Source: Acidobacteriaceae bacterium KBS 83 (GTDB lineage Bacteria; Acidobacteriota; Terriglobia; Terriglobales; Acidobacteriaceae). Taken from it: a stretch of DNA of 64,000 nt. Made by a program: the position numbers and the translations under genes. The first letter of the stretch is position 1, and each line of letters begins with the position of its first letter. Positions 1-9,084 of this stretch are shown in pieces. Where the stretch lies: positions 434,001-498,000 of the forward strand of contig KB906737.1 of NCBI GenBank assembly GCA_000381585.1, given 5' to 3'. The notes beneath the pieces were generated by a model. That model ran no database searches and had not been told where the DNA came from. It saw only the letters and a program-made list of their open reading frames with translations.

Positions 1-168
1 GCGGAGATCGACCTCGGTCTGGTCAAGCGGGCGGCCAAGGGAGTGGTTCGCGAGATAGATGCCGGGCATGGCGAGCGTGCGCGAGAAGAGCGGATAGATG
101 TGGCGGCGCAGCGCTTCTTCCGTGAGTGGGCCGGCACCGAGGGGGGCGACTGCGTCATTGATATTCAT
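1..168 (-). CDS. kynU: Kynureninase, N-terminal fragment (runs off window)
   Basis: The reading frame opens with ATG at 168 and runs out of the window at base 1, so only the first 56 residues are visible. They include IYLANHSLGRPLDQT, which matches the N-terminal substrate/PLP-pocket stretch of kynureninase-type class V aminotransferase-fold enzymes (usually about 400 residues). Kynureninase cleaves kynurenine or 3-hydroxykynurenine to (hydroxy)anthranilate and alanine. It lies 12 bases downstream of tryptophan 2,3-dioxygenase on the same strand, so the two are probably one kynurenine-pathway operon. Another class V PLP enzyme is possible because the catalytic lysine lies outside the window. 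The neighbour makes kynureninase much the best reading. Confidence 0.75.
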   Translation of the reverse strand, partial: MNINDAVAPLGAGPLTEEALRRHIYPLFSRTLAMPGIYLANHSLGRPLDQTEVDLR

Positions 169-180
169 TCTTTGGGATCT

Positions 181-1035
181 TCATACTTTTGGCGCCTCAG
201 TCCGGGAGGCGAGTAGCTCGGGGAAGAACGTGAGCTCGAGCGCCTGACGGAGAAAGCCGACACCGGAGGAGCCGCCGGTGCCGCGACGGAAGCCGATAAT
301 GCGCTCCACGGTTTTGAGATGGCGGAAGCGCCAGAGTTGGAAGTATTCCTCCACGTCGACCAGCTTTTCGCACATCTCATAGGCTTCCCAGTGCTGCTTC
401 GCGTTGCGATAAATCTCGCGGAAGATCTCGACTAGGGTTTCGTTGCGGATGTAGGGCGCTGACCAATCGCGGTCGAGGCAGGCGGCGGGGATGTTGTAGC
501 CGCGGCGCGCGAGATAGTGGAGGAACTCGTCATAGAGGCTGGGTGAGTTGAGCGCGCGAAGGAGATCTTCGTAGACGGTGTGGTCATGTGCGAAGACCTG
601 GATGGTTTCAGCGTTCTTGTTACCGAGAAGAAACTCGAGTTTGCGGTATTGGAAAGACTGGAAGCCGGAGGCGTTGCCGAGGACGCCACGGAACTCCATG
701 TACTCGGATGGGGTGAGGGTTTCGAGTACGGCCCACTGGTCGAAGAGCTGCATCTGGACGAGTTTGACCCGGGAGAGGATTTTGAGCGTGGGTGGCAGGC
801 GGTCATCGCGGATGTGGTCGATCGCAGCGGTGAGCTCGTGGATGATGAGCTTGATCCAGAGCTCGGCGACCTGATGCTGAATGATGAAGAGCATCTCGTC
901 GTGGTGCGGCGGATCGGATAGCGGACGCTGCTGCGCGAGGAGACCTTCTAGTGAAAGGTAGCTGGAGTAACTGAGTTTTCCGGCGAAGTCGCGGACGATG
1001 GTGGGTTCGACGGGGCGTTGGTTGGTGTCTGTCAT
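181..1035 (-). CDS. kynA: Tryptophan 2,3-dioxygenase
   Basis: Heme enzyme that opens the indole ring of L-tryptophan with O2 to give N-formylkynurenine, the first step of the kynurenine pathway; cytosolic. The protein is 284 residues from the ATG at 1035, a normal bacterial TDO length. Visible family features are FIIQHQVAELW (active-site His about residue 54), the YRKLEFLLG segment, RFRHLKTVERIIG with the proximal heme-ligand His about residue 239, and the GTGGSSG loop near residue 252. A GTG at 1047 in frame would add four residues; the ATG is preferred because a CAGGT-type ribosome-binding sequence sits about 7 bases upstream of it. It leads into the kynureninase gene. No formamidase gene is visible nearby. 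Confidence 0.95.
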   Translation of the reverse strand: MTDTNQRPVEPTIVRDFAGKLSYSSYLSLEGLLAQQRPLSDPPHHDEMLFIIQHQVAELWIKLIIHELTAAIDHIRDDRLPPTLKILSRVKLVQMQLFDQWAVLETLTPSEYMEFRGVLGNASGFQSFQYRKLEFLLGNKNAETIQVFAHDHTVYEDLLRALNSPSLYDEFLHYLARRGYNIPAACLDRDWSAPYIRNETLVEIFREIYRNAKQHWEAYEMCEKLVDVEEYFQLWRFRHLKTVERIIGFRRGTGGSSGVGFLRQALELTFFPELLASRTEAPKV

Positions 1036-1080
1036 GTTGACCTGCACAAAATGGTACCGCCGCGGCCCAGCCGTGCGATA

Positions 1081-3168
1081 TCAGACGGCGGCCAGCACGG
1101 CGTCCGGCGCTTCGCTGGGCGCGCCGATGAACTCGATGCGCAGGACAGTGATGTCGTCGTTCTGTCCGAAGGCCTGTGCCTGCTGCACGATGGCGGCAGC
1201 GGGCTGGTTGCTGATGATGCAGGCGCGATCGAAACCGAAGAGCTCGTGCGCGGAGTTCATGGCCTCGACGACGCCATCCGTTAAGAATGTGAGGCGGTCG
1301 CCTGGCTGAAGCGTGAGAACGCGCGAAGAAGGATCGACGAGGTTGGCGGCACCGAGTGGAAGCGAACCTTCCAGATCGAGCTCCTGGCCGTTGAGGTAAG
1401 GCGGGAGATGACCGGCATTGGCGATCCGCATGGATCCGTCGGAGCGCAGCTCCGCAGCTACACAGGTGGCGAGGTGGCCTCCGGAGCGGCCGATGAGGCG
1501 CTGATTGAGCATGGTGAGCATGGCGACGGGATCGAAGCTCTCCTCTGCGCGCGTGCGGATAGCGCCGACAAGCACGGCGACGAGCATCGCAGCACTCATG
1601 CCTTTGCCGGAGACGTCGCCGAGTACCACCAGCAGGCTGCCGTCGGGTTTAGACAAAGTCTGGAAGAAGTCTCCGCCGACAGTCTGCGCAGGACGGTACT
1701 CAGTTTCGACAGAGAAGGCAGGCGATTGCATGACCTCGGGTACGAGGACGCGCTGCTGCAATTGCTGCGCCTGTTCCATGTCCAGTGCGACGATCTGACG
1801 GGCACGCTCCTGGCTCATCCGAGTGCGCAGGAAGCGCCGCATGACCAGCGCACCGATGACCAGCACCATGAGGATCCACGCGACATTCCCGACACTGATG
1901 CCGAGGCCAAGGAAGAAAAACACGCTTGAGATACCAAAAGTAGAGAGAAAGAAGACATTGAAGCTGGCGAACTCGATCAGCAGCAGAGGAAGCGCAGCCA
2001 GCAGTGCCTCAGCACGCTCGCGACGGAAGCCTTCCACGAGAATGACCAGCAGGAGCACGCCCAATGCGACCAGACATACAACAGGCACGTTGTTGAGCCA
2101 AGGCAGCCATGAGCGTGGAACCAGATTGATATCGGAATTCGGCAGTCGCAGGAAGAGCTGGGCCAGCATATGGGCCATCGTGATCAGCCCGGCGGCGCGA
2201 GGAATCCAACGTTTTCCGGCCAGACCAAACCAGTGCCACCAGAACATCGCCCACATCGGCAGTTGCAGCGGACCAAGGACCACGTCCAGCAGGAGTGTGT
2301 TGGGCCCAAGAGGCAGTGCGGAGCCCAGATTTCCGATCAAGAGCAGGACGCTTCTGAGGAGAGCGCACGAAAGTACGAGAAACAGCCAGAGATAGGTGCG
2401 TTCCTGCCGGTTCTGCAACCAGGCCCACAGTGCTAGCGGAATTACGAGAAGGGAGAGGAGGCACTGGAGAATGACGCCAAAGTAGAAATGCTGATTGGCG
2501 TCCTCGTCGGCCGCCTGGAGCAGATGCACGGTGGAGGCCAGCCCGAGCGCGGGAGGCTGGTGCGGGCCGCCAGCATCCGGAGACTGGAAGCGTGTGCCGC
2601 CGGTCATATAAAAGCGCAGCGCGAGCAGGATTTCGCCGTCCGGCCCGGGCGACGGCAGAGAGAAGGAAAAAGAGCGTGCGGAATACACCATTACATGGTC
2701 GGACGAAAAGTTGCCGAACTGGCCGATATAGCGACCATCGGCGTAGACCTGATAGGCGTCGTCCACGTCGTTCGGCATCTTGAGCTGGAGTGGCTGGCCG
2801 GGATCAGTGACACGCAAGCGCAGGCGATACCAGGCATAGCCGTAGAGATTGGGATAGCCACGCGCCGTCCAGCCGGGCACGAAGCCGGGCGTGCCATAGG
2901 CGGGATCGACTGAACCTTCCTTTGGAGCGAGATTCACCGACGCCCAGGCAGCATCGTCGAAGCCGGGCTGGGCCCACGCAGGCGAGCCGTTCTGCCACGG
3001 CGAGTCACCGGGAGCGAACTTCCACGGCCCGGGTAGTGTGGCTGCGGAATTGCCAAGCGTGATGGTTTCAGCAGCCGGAGCGGGAGAAGAGGCAGGCGCG
3101 GATTGTGCCAGCGCGAATGAAGAAAGCGGCAGGAAGGCAAACAAGATGCACGAGCCGATCTTGCGCAT
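1081..3168 (-). CDS. Membrane PP2C-type (SpoIIE) protein phosphatase with exported sensor domain
   Basis: About 695 residues from the ATG at 3168, where a signal peptide (MRKIGSCILFAFLPLSSFALA) begins. A start at 3228 would put 20 odd residues before it. Residues about 25-215 form an extracytoplasmic beta-sandwich-like domain (galactose-binding/7TMR-DISM type). Next come about seven hydrophobic helices (roughly 225-425), a short linker with QERARQIVALDMEQAQQLQQ resembling a signalling helix, and a C-terminal SpoIIE/PP2C phosphatase domain with GDVSGKGMSAAML carrying a metal-binding Asp, and GDRLTFLTDGVVEA. Such proteins dephosphorylate anti-sigma-factor antagonists or similar phosphoserine targets in response to an external signal. 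The partner is not encoded next to it, so its pathway is unknown. Confidence 0.85.
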   Translation of the reverse strand: MRKIGSCILFAFLPLSSFALAQSAPASSPAPAAETITLGNSAATLPGPWKFAPGDSPWQNGSPAWAQPGFDDAAWASVNLAPKEGSVDPAYGTPGFVPGWTARGYPNLYGYAWYRLRLRVTDPGQPLQLKMPNDVDDAYQVYADGRYIGQFGNFSSDHVMVYSARSFSFSLPSPGPDGEILLALRFYMTGGTRFQSPDAGGPHQPPALGLASTVHLLQAADEDANQHFYFGVILQCLLSLLVIPLALWAWLQNRQERTYLWLFLVLSCALLRSVLLLIGNLGSALPLGPNTLLLDVVLGPLQLPMWAMFWWHWFGLAGKRWIPRAAGLITMAHMLAQLFLRLPNSDINLVPRSWLPWLNNVPVVCLVALGVLLLVILVEGFRRERAEALLAALPLLLIEFASFNVFFLSTFGISSVFFFLGLGISVGNVAWILMVLVIGALVMRRFLRTRMSQERARQIVALDMEQAQQLQQRVLVPEVMQSPAFSVETEYRPAQTVGGDFFQTLSKPDGSLLVVLGDVSGKGMSAAMLVAVLVGAIRTRAEESFDPVAMLTMLNQRLIGRSGGHLATCVAAELRSDGSMRIANAGHLPPYLNGQELDLEGSLPLGAANLVDPSSRVLTLQPGDRLTFLTDGVVEAMNSAHELFGFDRACIISNQPAAAIVQQAQAFGQNDDITVLRIEFIGAPSEAPDAVLAAV

Positions 3169-3281
3169 GCTGGCGAGAGTACCACCGGCGGCCTGCCGGT
3201 GACACGATGATTCAGATAAGTACCACAAAGGGAGTACTAGAAGGCGGAGCTAAGTCCAAATAGCAGGGCGGGCTGGCTGTC

Positions 3282-5210
3282 TCAGGCGGCCAGGCGGAAT
3301 CCCTGATGAAGAACGCAGGTACTCATCAACATCATCAGCGTCGGATCGATCGCGACGTGGGCAGTTTCGTCCATGGTCTGGAGACTGTCGAGGAGAGCGA
3401 CGATTTTCTTTTGATCAAAGAATGGAATGGAGGCGAGAACCGATCCACGCAGCGTGTCGTTCACCATCTGGCTCAGTTTTTCCTTTGGATTGAGCGTGGC
3501 GGGCGGGCTCAGGAAGGGGTGCTTCTGCCTGCGGTAGACGGTGTCGGTGATGACGTCGCGGACTGCTTCACGGAGAACATATTTCTCGGTCATGCCGTGG
3601 ATCTTCTGGCTTACCGGCAGAGAGCGGATGACTTCGACGACATGGTGATCGAGAAAGGGAACGCGGCCTTCGATGGAATGACCCATCTCCATGCGATCGC
3701 CGAGCATGGCCAGAATGTAGTTGGGCAACATCGTCTTCGACCAGAGATAAAGCGAGACATGCACCGGATCGCGATCTTCGAGTTGTCCGCGAATATCGAG
3801 ATCGCTGAGCAGGGCGTGATAGCTTTCGCGATGTCCGAACTGCGCGACAAAGTCCGGCGCCAGCAAGTTCCGCATGGTGAAAGCCCGAGCGGAGAAAGCC
3901 TCTATCCACGACGGCACGAAACCTAGAACGCGCCTGACGTTCTCCAGCGGTAGCGATTCGCCATGGGGCAACAGGAGTCCACGCGATACGGGATTGAGCT
4001 TCTCGAGACTGGCAAGGAGGGCCGTAACCTCAGCCGGGTCTTGGCCCTGCTGGTTGTAGAGCAGCATGTCGCGGCGGAAGTGCGCGTAACCGCCGAGGAT
4101 TTCATCGGAGCCTTCGCCTGTAATCACGACTTTGTAGCCGGCGTCTCGTACGGCACGGCTCAAAAGGTATTTCGCCACGCCATGCGCGTTGATGCAGAGG
4201 GTCTCCGATTGAAGGATGGCATCGGCGAAGTGATCCGCGAGATCGTCCTGCCGAATGGGGATGGGGTAGAACTCGGCACCCGCTTTCGCGGCCATCTCTT
4301 TGGCCTCTTTTTCTTCATCGTAGTCAGCGCGATCGAAGGTGAGAGTGAAGGCGCGAATAGGATCGCGACGATGGAGCGACGCGAGGCCGAGTGCGGCGCA
4401 GGAATCGAGGCCGCCGCTGAGATAGCAGCCGACGGGGACATCTGCACGCAGACGCAGACGAACTGCTTCCTCAAGCGTGTGACGAAGTTCGGCGGCATAG
4501 TCTGCATCCGAGCGTGACGACCGAGTGCACTGCGCGCAGGGATAATTGAAGTCCCAGTACTGGTTGACCTGGATGTGTCTTTCGGTAGCGAGGAGATAGT
4601 GGCCCGGCGGCACCTGAAAGACGCCGTCAAAGAGAGTGCGCATCTGATGGCCGCCGAACTCGACCGAGTTTGAGACCGACTCGGCATCCCAGCGGGCGGG
4701 AATACCTGCGGCAAAGAGGGCCTTGACCTCTGAGGCCAAGTAGAGCGTCTGGTCGTGGAATGCGTAGTACAGCGGCTTGATCCCGAAACGGTCGCGCGCG
4801 GCGAAGATGGTGCGGTTGACTTCATCCCAAAGGACGAAAGCGAACTCGCCGCGCAGGCGATGGAGACACGCGGTGCCGAGGTCTTCGTAGAGGTGGAGCG
4901 CGATCTCGCTGTCGGACCGTGTGCGCAGGCGGTGGCCTGAGCGTTCGAGTTCCTGCTGGATGACTTCGTAACCGTAGAACTCGCCGTTGACGGCGATGTG
5001 CGTGCATTGATCTTCACTGGCGATCGGCTGGTCGCCGGTGGCGAGATCGATGATGCTGAGCCGTGCGTGCCCTAAAGCAACGCGGCGATCTGGGGAGATC
5101 CAGTGTCGCTGCCCATCGGGACCACGATGGTAGAGACTGCGCGTGGCGCGTTCAAGCGCCGCCACAGAGACCGGGTCCCGGCGCGAAAAAAGTGCGACAA
5201 TTCCGCACAT
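3282..5210 (-). CDS. asnB: Asparagine synthase (glutamine-hydrolysing)
   Basis: 642 residues. It begins MCGIVALFSRR, so Cys2 is the N-terminal nucleophile of the class II glutaminase domain (about 1-210). The synthetase domain follows, with the pyrophosphate loop SGGLDS starting near residue 265 and the typical ITGEGSDEILGGY and EGRVPFLDH segments. The enzyme converts aspartate, glutamine and ATP to asparagine, glutamate and AMP. Acidobacterial relatives of this length can also serve in exopolysaccharide or peptide-modifying clusters, but no such partner genes are adjacent here. It is a single gene, oriented like its neighbours but separated by more than 75 bases on both sides. Confidence 0.93.
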   Translation of the reverse strand: MCGIVALFSRRDPVSVAALERATRSLYHRGPDGQRHWISPDRRVALGHARLSIIDLATGDQPIASEDQCTHIAVNGEFYGYEVIQQELERSGHRLRTRSDSEIALHLYEDLGTACLHRLRGEFAFVLWDEVNRTIFAARDRFGIKPLYYAFHDQTLYLASEVKALFAAGIPARWDAESVSNSVEFGGHQMRTLFDGVFQVPPGHYLLATERHIQVNQYWDFNYPCAQCTRSSRSDADYAAELRHTLEEAVRLRLRADVPVGCYLSGGLDSCAALGLASLHRRDPIRAFTLTFDRADYDEEKEAKEMAAKAGAEFYPIPIRQDDLADHFADAILQSETLCINAHGVAKYLLSRAVRDAGYKVVITGEGSDEILGGYAHFRRDMLLYNQQGQDPAEVTALLASLEKLNPVSRGLLLPHGESLPLENVRRVLGFVPSWIEAFSARAFTMRNLLAPDFVAQFGHRESYHALLSDLDIRGQLEDRDPVHVSLYLWSKTMLPNYILAMLGDRMEMGHSIEGRVPFLDHHVVEVIRSLPVSQKIHGMTEKYVLREAVRDVITDTVYRRQKHPFLSPPATLNPKEKLSQMVNDTLRGSVLASIPFFDQKKIVALLDSLQTMDETAHVAIDPTLMMLMSTCVLHQGFRLAA

Positions 5211-5287
5211 TCAGGTTGCCTCTTGGTTCAGTGGCCGTGGGGCGTGGCCCGCAGAGTATCACGGCTGGCCGAGCGCCGCTTCGCAGG

Positions 5288-5791
5288 TCACGGCAGAATG
5301 ACTAATTCAGGCTTACGACCGCCACTCATTCCATAAATTGTCCCGGAAGTGAACGCGCCCACATCGTACTTGTAGCACCCCGGAACATTTGCTTTCGTCG
5401 TCACCTTCTTTTCTCCACCTCCCATGATCGGGTCATCGGGGTCAAACGGCGAGTCCGTACCGAACGAAACGCTAAACCCATTGTTCTTTTTCGAGCTCAA
5501 CCACACCACCGTAGTGCCAGCCTTGATGCAGAAGAATTGGTTGTTCTTCGCGTCCGGGATGCTGGGCTTTACGTTGGCGGAGCTCGATGACCTGGTGATG
5601 TCAATCCTGCAAGCAGACGATGCAGAACCGCAGGTGTTGGCCGCATTGCACATGGTCTCCGGCCGCTCTTCATCACATATGTATTTGCTCTTCTTTTCCG
5701 CCTGTGCAAAACCGCAGGTCAGGAGAACGATGCAAGTCGATAAAAACAATGCACTCCAAGTGCTGAACCGTTGTTGAGCTCTGATAGTCAC
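5288..5791 (-). CDS. Exported cupredoxin-like protein of unknown function
   Basis: 167 residues with a signal peptide (LFLSTCIVLLTCGFAQA). The mature N-terminus holds a cluster of four cysteines (residues about 39-61), likely disulfides. The C-terminal half has a cupredoxin-like beta pattern: KAGTTVVWLSS, an F-x-V-x-F strand, then GCYKYDVGAF and a final hydrophobic strand. The His-Cys-His-Met copper set of true blue-copper proteins is not obvious, so metal binding is doubtful. It lies 4 bases downstream of another exported protein and is almost certainly co-transcribed with it. Fold assignment is inference from pattern only. Confidence 0.7.
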   Translation of the reverse strand: MTIRAQQRFSTWSALFLSTCIVLLTCGFAQAEKKSKYICDEERPETMCNAANTCGSASSACRIDITRSSSSANVKPSIPDAKNNQFFCIKAGTTVVWLSSKKNNGFSVSFGTDSPFDPDDPIMGGGEKKVTTKANVPGCYKYDVGAFTSGTIYGMSGGRKPELVILP

Positions 5792-5795
5792 GATT

Positions 5796-6383
5796 TCACT
5801 TCCACTCGATGATGTTGGTCAGCTTCCAGGCATTCTGATTAAGCTCGAACTGCAACTCGCCTTCCTTATTGATGATGAGCTGCGCGGCAGGGTAAAGAAC
5901 ACCTGCACTCTTGCTCTTGTCGCTGTCATTCAAGGTGATTTCGCCGGCAGTGAGATCGAAACTCTTCGTTTGGGTATTCCAATAGGATTCACCGAAGGCG
6001 ATCTTGCGATTGGTGACAAAACGAATGGTCCTCCCAGTAGGCGTCACGATCTCCCGAATGAAGCTAAGATCGAACCCAAGTGTGCCGGGGATCGATATCC
6101 GACCCACGCTTTTCATCTTTTCGAGAGCATTCACCAGTCCCTTGTTCTGCCCTTGCTGAAACGCCTGTACAAGGATGTCTCTGTCCTCAGGACTCGAGAA
6201 CTCATAAATCAAGATTTTCACGCCGAAATTTCTTCCGAGCTGTGTGCTTGTACCAAAGGCTGTGGCGTCGATGGTTTCGGTATTCGACCGCTGTCCACGG
6301 CCGTCGACGGCAGCGATCATCAACAACCCAAGCAAAAGGATGGTTCCACGCGCGAAGTGTCTAATTCTTAGGTCAGTGAGCAT
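5796..6383 (-). CDS. Exported protein of unknown function
   Basis: 195 residues with a hydrophobic export signal (residues about 12-27, GTILLLGLLMIAAVDG) followed by a mature alpha/beta-looking domain. The mature part contains NFGVKILIYEFSSPEDRD, a segment with a trailing IVTPTGRTIRFVTNRKI strand pair, and a lysine-rich surface region. I do not recognise a named family; similar secreted proteins occur in acidobacterial genomes. It is the first gene of a two-gene operon with the cupredoxin-like protein 4 bases downstream, which suggests they act together in the periplasm or outside the cell. Confidence 0.7.
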   Translation of the reverse strand: MLTDLRIRHFARGTILLLGLLMIAAVDGRGQRSNTETIDATAFGTSTQLGRNFGVKILIYEFSSPEDRDILVQAFQQGQNKGLVNALEKMKSVGRISIPGTLGFDLSFIREIVTPTGRTIRFVTNRKIAFGESYWNTQTKSFDLTAGEITLNDSDKSKSAGVLYPAAQLIINKEGELQFELNQNAWKLTNIIEWK

Positions 6384-6563
6384 TCAGTTTTCTCCTGCCG
6401 GCCTGTATAAGCCGCCGTCTCAGATCCCGGCTTAGGACTCAATGCTAGGTAACGCCTCCGGTCTCAGCTACTGGTTAAATCCCTAGTCGCGTAAGTCGGG
6501 CACAGTAGCGTCACGATGATCGTTGCTTTCCGCGGAGTTCTTTTTGATACTTGAGCGCGACCT

Positions 6564-8270
6564 ATGTTGCGACTCAAGAGGCTGTTCCTCGCCGTCACGG
6601 TTGTCACAAATATCAGCTATCTAACCGCTCAGAGTGATCCCAGCCGCGAGCAATCGCGCTCCATGGTGATGACGCAGTACGGGATTGTGGCGACGAGCCA
6701 GGCGGTGGCGTCGCAGGCGGGCGCGGCGATTCTGGCGCGCGGCGGCAGTGCAGCGGACGCGGCGATTGCGGCAAATGCGGCATTGGGTGTGATTGAGCCG
6801 ATGATGAATGGCATCGGCGGCGATCTGTTCGCCATTGTCTATGACGCGAAGACCAAGAAGCTGTATGGCCTGAACGCGAGCGGGTGGGCGCCGAAGGGGA
6901 TGACGATCGAGAGCCTGAAGGCGAAGGGCGTTGCCGACGATATTCCGGACGCCGGCATCGACTCCGTGACGGTGCCGGGCGCGGTGGCGGGATGGGATGC
7001 GCTGCGGCGGCGCTTCGGAAAGCTCGGGATGGGCGAGGACGTGGCACCGGCGGCGGCGCTGGCGGAGAAAGGCATCGCGGTGCCGGAGACAGATGCGGAG
7101 AACTGGAAGATATTCGGGCCCCCGTTCGTGGCAAGTCCCGGCTTTGCGCGTGTCTTCTTGCCGGGCGGGAAGGCGCCGTCGGCGGGGCAGATCTTCCGCA
7201 ATCCGGAGTTGGCGGCGACGCTGCGGCGGATCGGCGAGCATGACCGCGATGGCTTCTACAAAGGCGCGACCGCCGAGGCGATGCTGAAGCTATCCAGTGA
7301 AGAGCATGGCTTCCTCGAGGCGGATGATCTGACCGACTTTCAGCCGGAGTGGGTGGAGCCGGTGAGCACGACGTATCACGGCTGGACGGTGTGGGAGATG
7401 CCGCCGAATGGCCAGGGCATCGCGGCGCTCTCGATGCTGAACATTATGGAGCACTTCCCTATCGCGCAATGGGGCCACGACAGCGAAAAGGCGCTGCATG
7501 TGGAGATTGAGGCGCAGAAGCTGGCATATGCGGATTTGCAGCATTACATCGGCGATCCGGATGCTTCGCATATTCCGGTGAAGCAGCTCATTTCGAAGCA
7601 GCTTGCCGCGAAGCGGGCGGCGCTGATTACGGACCGGGCGCAATGCAATGTGTTGCCGTCGGATTTGACGGACCAGCTTGCGCGGTTGTCGAGCGACACG
7701 ACGTATTTGGCGGTGGTGGACCGGGAGGGCAACGAGGTTTCCCTGATCCAGAGCAATTCGGGTGCTTTCGGTAGCGGGCTCGTGGCGGAAGGGACGGGCT
7801 TTGTTCTGCAAAATCGCGCAGGCGGTTTTACGCTCAAGCCGGGACACCCGAACACGCTGCGGCCGCGCACGCGTCCGCTGCACACGATCATTCCGGGGTT
7901 CATGCAACGCGGGAATCAGAGTATCGCGTTCGGCATCATGGGCGGCTTCAACCAAGCGCAGGCGCATGCTCAGTTTGTCTCAAATATCGCGGACTTTCAG
8001 ATGAACCTTCAAGCATCGCTTGAAGGTGCGCGCTTCCGGAAACTCGGCTTCTCCGGATGCAAGGTCGCGATCGAGAACGGCGTGGCACCGGAGGTGATTG
8101 ACGGGCTGCGCAGGCAGGGGCATGTGGTCACGGTGGAGTTGCGCTATTCGCAGACGATGGGGCGCGGTAATGCCGTGGAACACCATGACAGCAGCGGAGT
8201 GAACTATGGCGCTACCGATCCTCGCGCCGATGGAGAGGCGGTGCCGGAGGAGGCACCGTTTCAACCGTGA
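6564..8270 (+). CDS. ggt: Gamma-glutamyltransferase (glutathione hydrolase)
   Basis: 568 residues, exported (signal MLRLKRLFLAVTVVT..TAQ). The large-subunit signature GGSAADAAIAANAALGVIEP is present, as is the autoprocessing site SSDTTYLAVVD. By alignment with E. coli GGT, Thr379 (first Thr of TTYLAVVD) would become the N-terminal nucleophile of the small subunit. The later GSGL and LRPRTRPLHTIIP segments fit the family. It cleaves the gamma-glutamyl bond of glutathione and related peptides in the periplasm, or transfers the group to amino acids or peptides. It converges with the DinB gene, the two stop codons being 4 bases apart. Confidence 0.93.
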   Translation: MLRLKRLFLAVTVVTNISYLTAQSDPSREQSRSMVMTQYGIVATSQAVASQAGAAILARGGSAADAAIAANAALGVIEPMMNGIGGDLFAIVYDAKTKKLYGLNASGWAPKGMTIESLKAKGVADDIPDAGIDSVTVPGAVAGWDALRRRFGKLGMGEDVAPAAALAEKGIAVPETDAENWKIFGPPFVASPGFARVFLPGGKAPSAGQIFRNPELAATLRRIGEHDRDGFYKGATAEAMLKLSSEEHGFLEADDLTDFQPEWVEPVSTTYHGWTVWEMPPNGQGIAALSMLNIMEHFPIAQWGHDSEKALHVEIEAQKLAYADLQHYIGDPDASHIPVKQLISKQLAAKRAALITDRAQCNVLPSDLTDQLARLSSDTTYLAVVDREGNEVSLIQSNSGAFGSGLVAEGTGFVLQNRAGGFTLKPGHPNTLRPRTRPLHTIIPGFMQRGNQSIAFGIMGGFNQAQAHAQFVSNIADFQMNLQASLEGARFRKLGFSGCKVAIENGVAPEVIDGLRRQGHVVTVELRYSQTMGRGNAVEHHDSSGVNYGATDPRADGEAVPEEAPFQP

Positions 8271-8274
8271 GGGC

Positions 8275-8754
8275 TTACTTCATGAGGGCGGCCTGGCCGG
8301 TGTGAAAGGCGACGTGGTGGGTGCGGCTGATGAGGACAGCGAGACGATTGCGCGTGGGGTCTTTGGCAAAGTCTTCGTCGGAGACGGCAGTGTGTTTCTC
8401 GAGCCACTGCGCGGGAGTGAGTTTTTCGAAAGCAGCGGTGATCTTGCCGTTCACGTCGCTCCAGGCCTGCTTGAGGGCAGCGGCGGGGACGGGATCGGAG
8501 AAGGCGCGATCTGGACTCGTGATGTAAATCTCATCGAGTTCCGGGTGGAGACGGTCGCCGAGGCCGAGTAGCGGGAACAAGCGATCGTGCACCGCGGTGA
8601 GATGGCCGACCAGGTAAAGCAGACGATTCTTCCCAGGCGCAACCTGTTTCTGAAGTTGTGCTTCGCTGAGTGGGGCGATCACGCTGTCGAAACGGTCGGT
8701 GACGAGCTTCCATGCGTTGAGCGCGGTATATACCAGCATTTCTTCAGTCGTCAT
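8275..8754 (-). CDS. DinB-family four-helix-bundle protein
   Basis: 159 residues from ATG 8754 (MTTEEMLVYTALNAWKLVTD). A longer open frame extends upstream, but it would cross the 28-base palindrome and has no recognisable sequence. LVGHLTAVHDRLFPLLGL and the C-terminal HHVAFHTGQAALMK supply the His residues that bind the metal ion in DinB/YfiT-like proteins. The family includes thiol-dependent S-transferases and stress proteins; the substrate cannot be predicted. A perfect palindrome 27 bases upstream of the start suggests a dedicated regulator. Confidence 0.85.
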   Translation of the reverse strand: MTTEEMLVYTALNAWKLVTDRFDSVIAPLSEAQLQKQVAPGKNRLLYLVGHLTAVHDRLFPLLGLGDRLHPELDEIYITSPDRAFSDPVPAAALKQAWSDVNGKITAAFEKLTPAQWLEKHTAVSDEDFAKDPTRNRLAVLISRTHHVAFHTGQAALMK

Positions 8755-8780
8755 GATCCCTCGGCCTCTATTAATGGTTT

Positions 8781-8808
8781 TGTTCCTTCGATGCGCATCG
8801 AAGGAACA
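8781..8808. promoter_or_regulatory. 28-base perfect palindrome, probable operator of the DinB gene
   Basis: The bases from 8781 to 8808 read the same on both strands without a loop (core TTCCTTCGATGCGCATCGAA). The centre lies about 40 bases upstream of the DinB start codon on the minus strand, and just before a decayed regulator gene on the plus strand. A loop-free palindrome with no T-run fits a dimer-binding operator rather than a terminator. The cognate regulator is unknown; the adjacent MarR-like remnant is a candidate for the lost one. Confidence 0.6.
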
Positions 8809-8810
8809 GG

Positions 8811-9056
8811 ATGCGGAATTCGGAAACTGGAAACCGAAATCGAGGAGCGCTGGCGAAGAAGGTTTGGCGCGGATCGAGTGCACGCTCTTCGCGAGGCGAT
8901 GGAGGAACTAGGCGCGGGATCGGATGCCAAGTCGTCCGATTGTTTGGCGGCCTGGAACCCCACGCGAAGGGGTGGCAGGCGTCCCTTCCGCCTCCGGAAA
9001 CTCTGCCGCACTATCCGACGGTGCTGCATCGTGGTGGCTTCCCTGACGGGAGCTAA
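8811..9056 (+). pseudogene. Frameshifted C-terminal remnant of a winged-helix (MarR-like) regulator
   Basis: Two pieces in different frames look like one protein tail. From about 8812 to 8950 the frame reads KLETEIEERWRRRFGADRVHALREAMEEL. The adjacent frame then reads GLEPHAKGWQAS and PETLPHYPTVLHRGGFPDGS and stops at 9056. The order and wording match, from memory, the C-terminal extension of some MarR-type regulators in soil bacteria. The frameshift lies near 8930-8955 and no N-terminal DNA-binding part is present, so it cannot make a working protein. Confidence 0.45.
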
Positions 9057-9084
9057 GGCGGTATCAGCGTTGAAGAGAGTGAAA

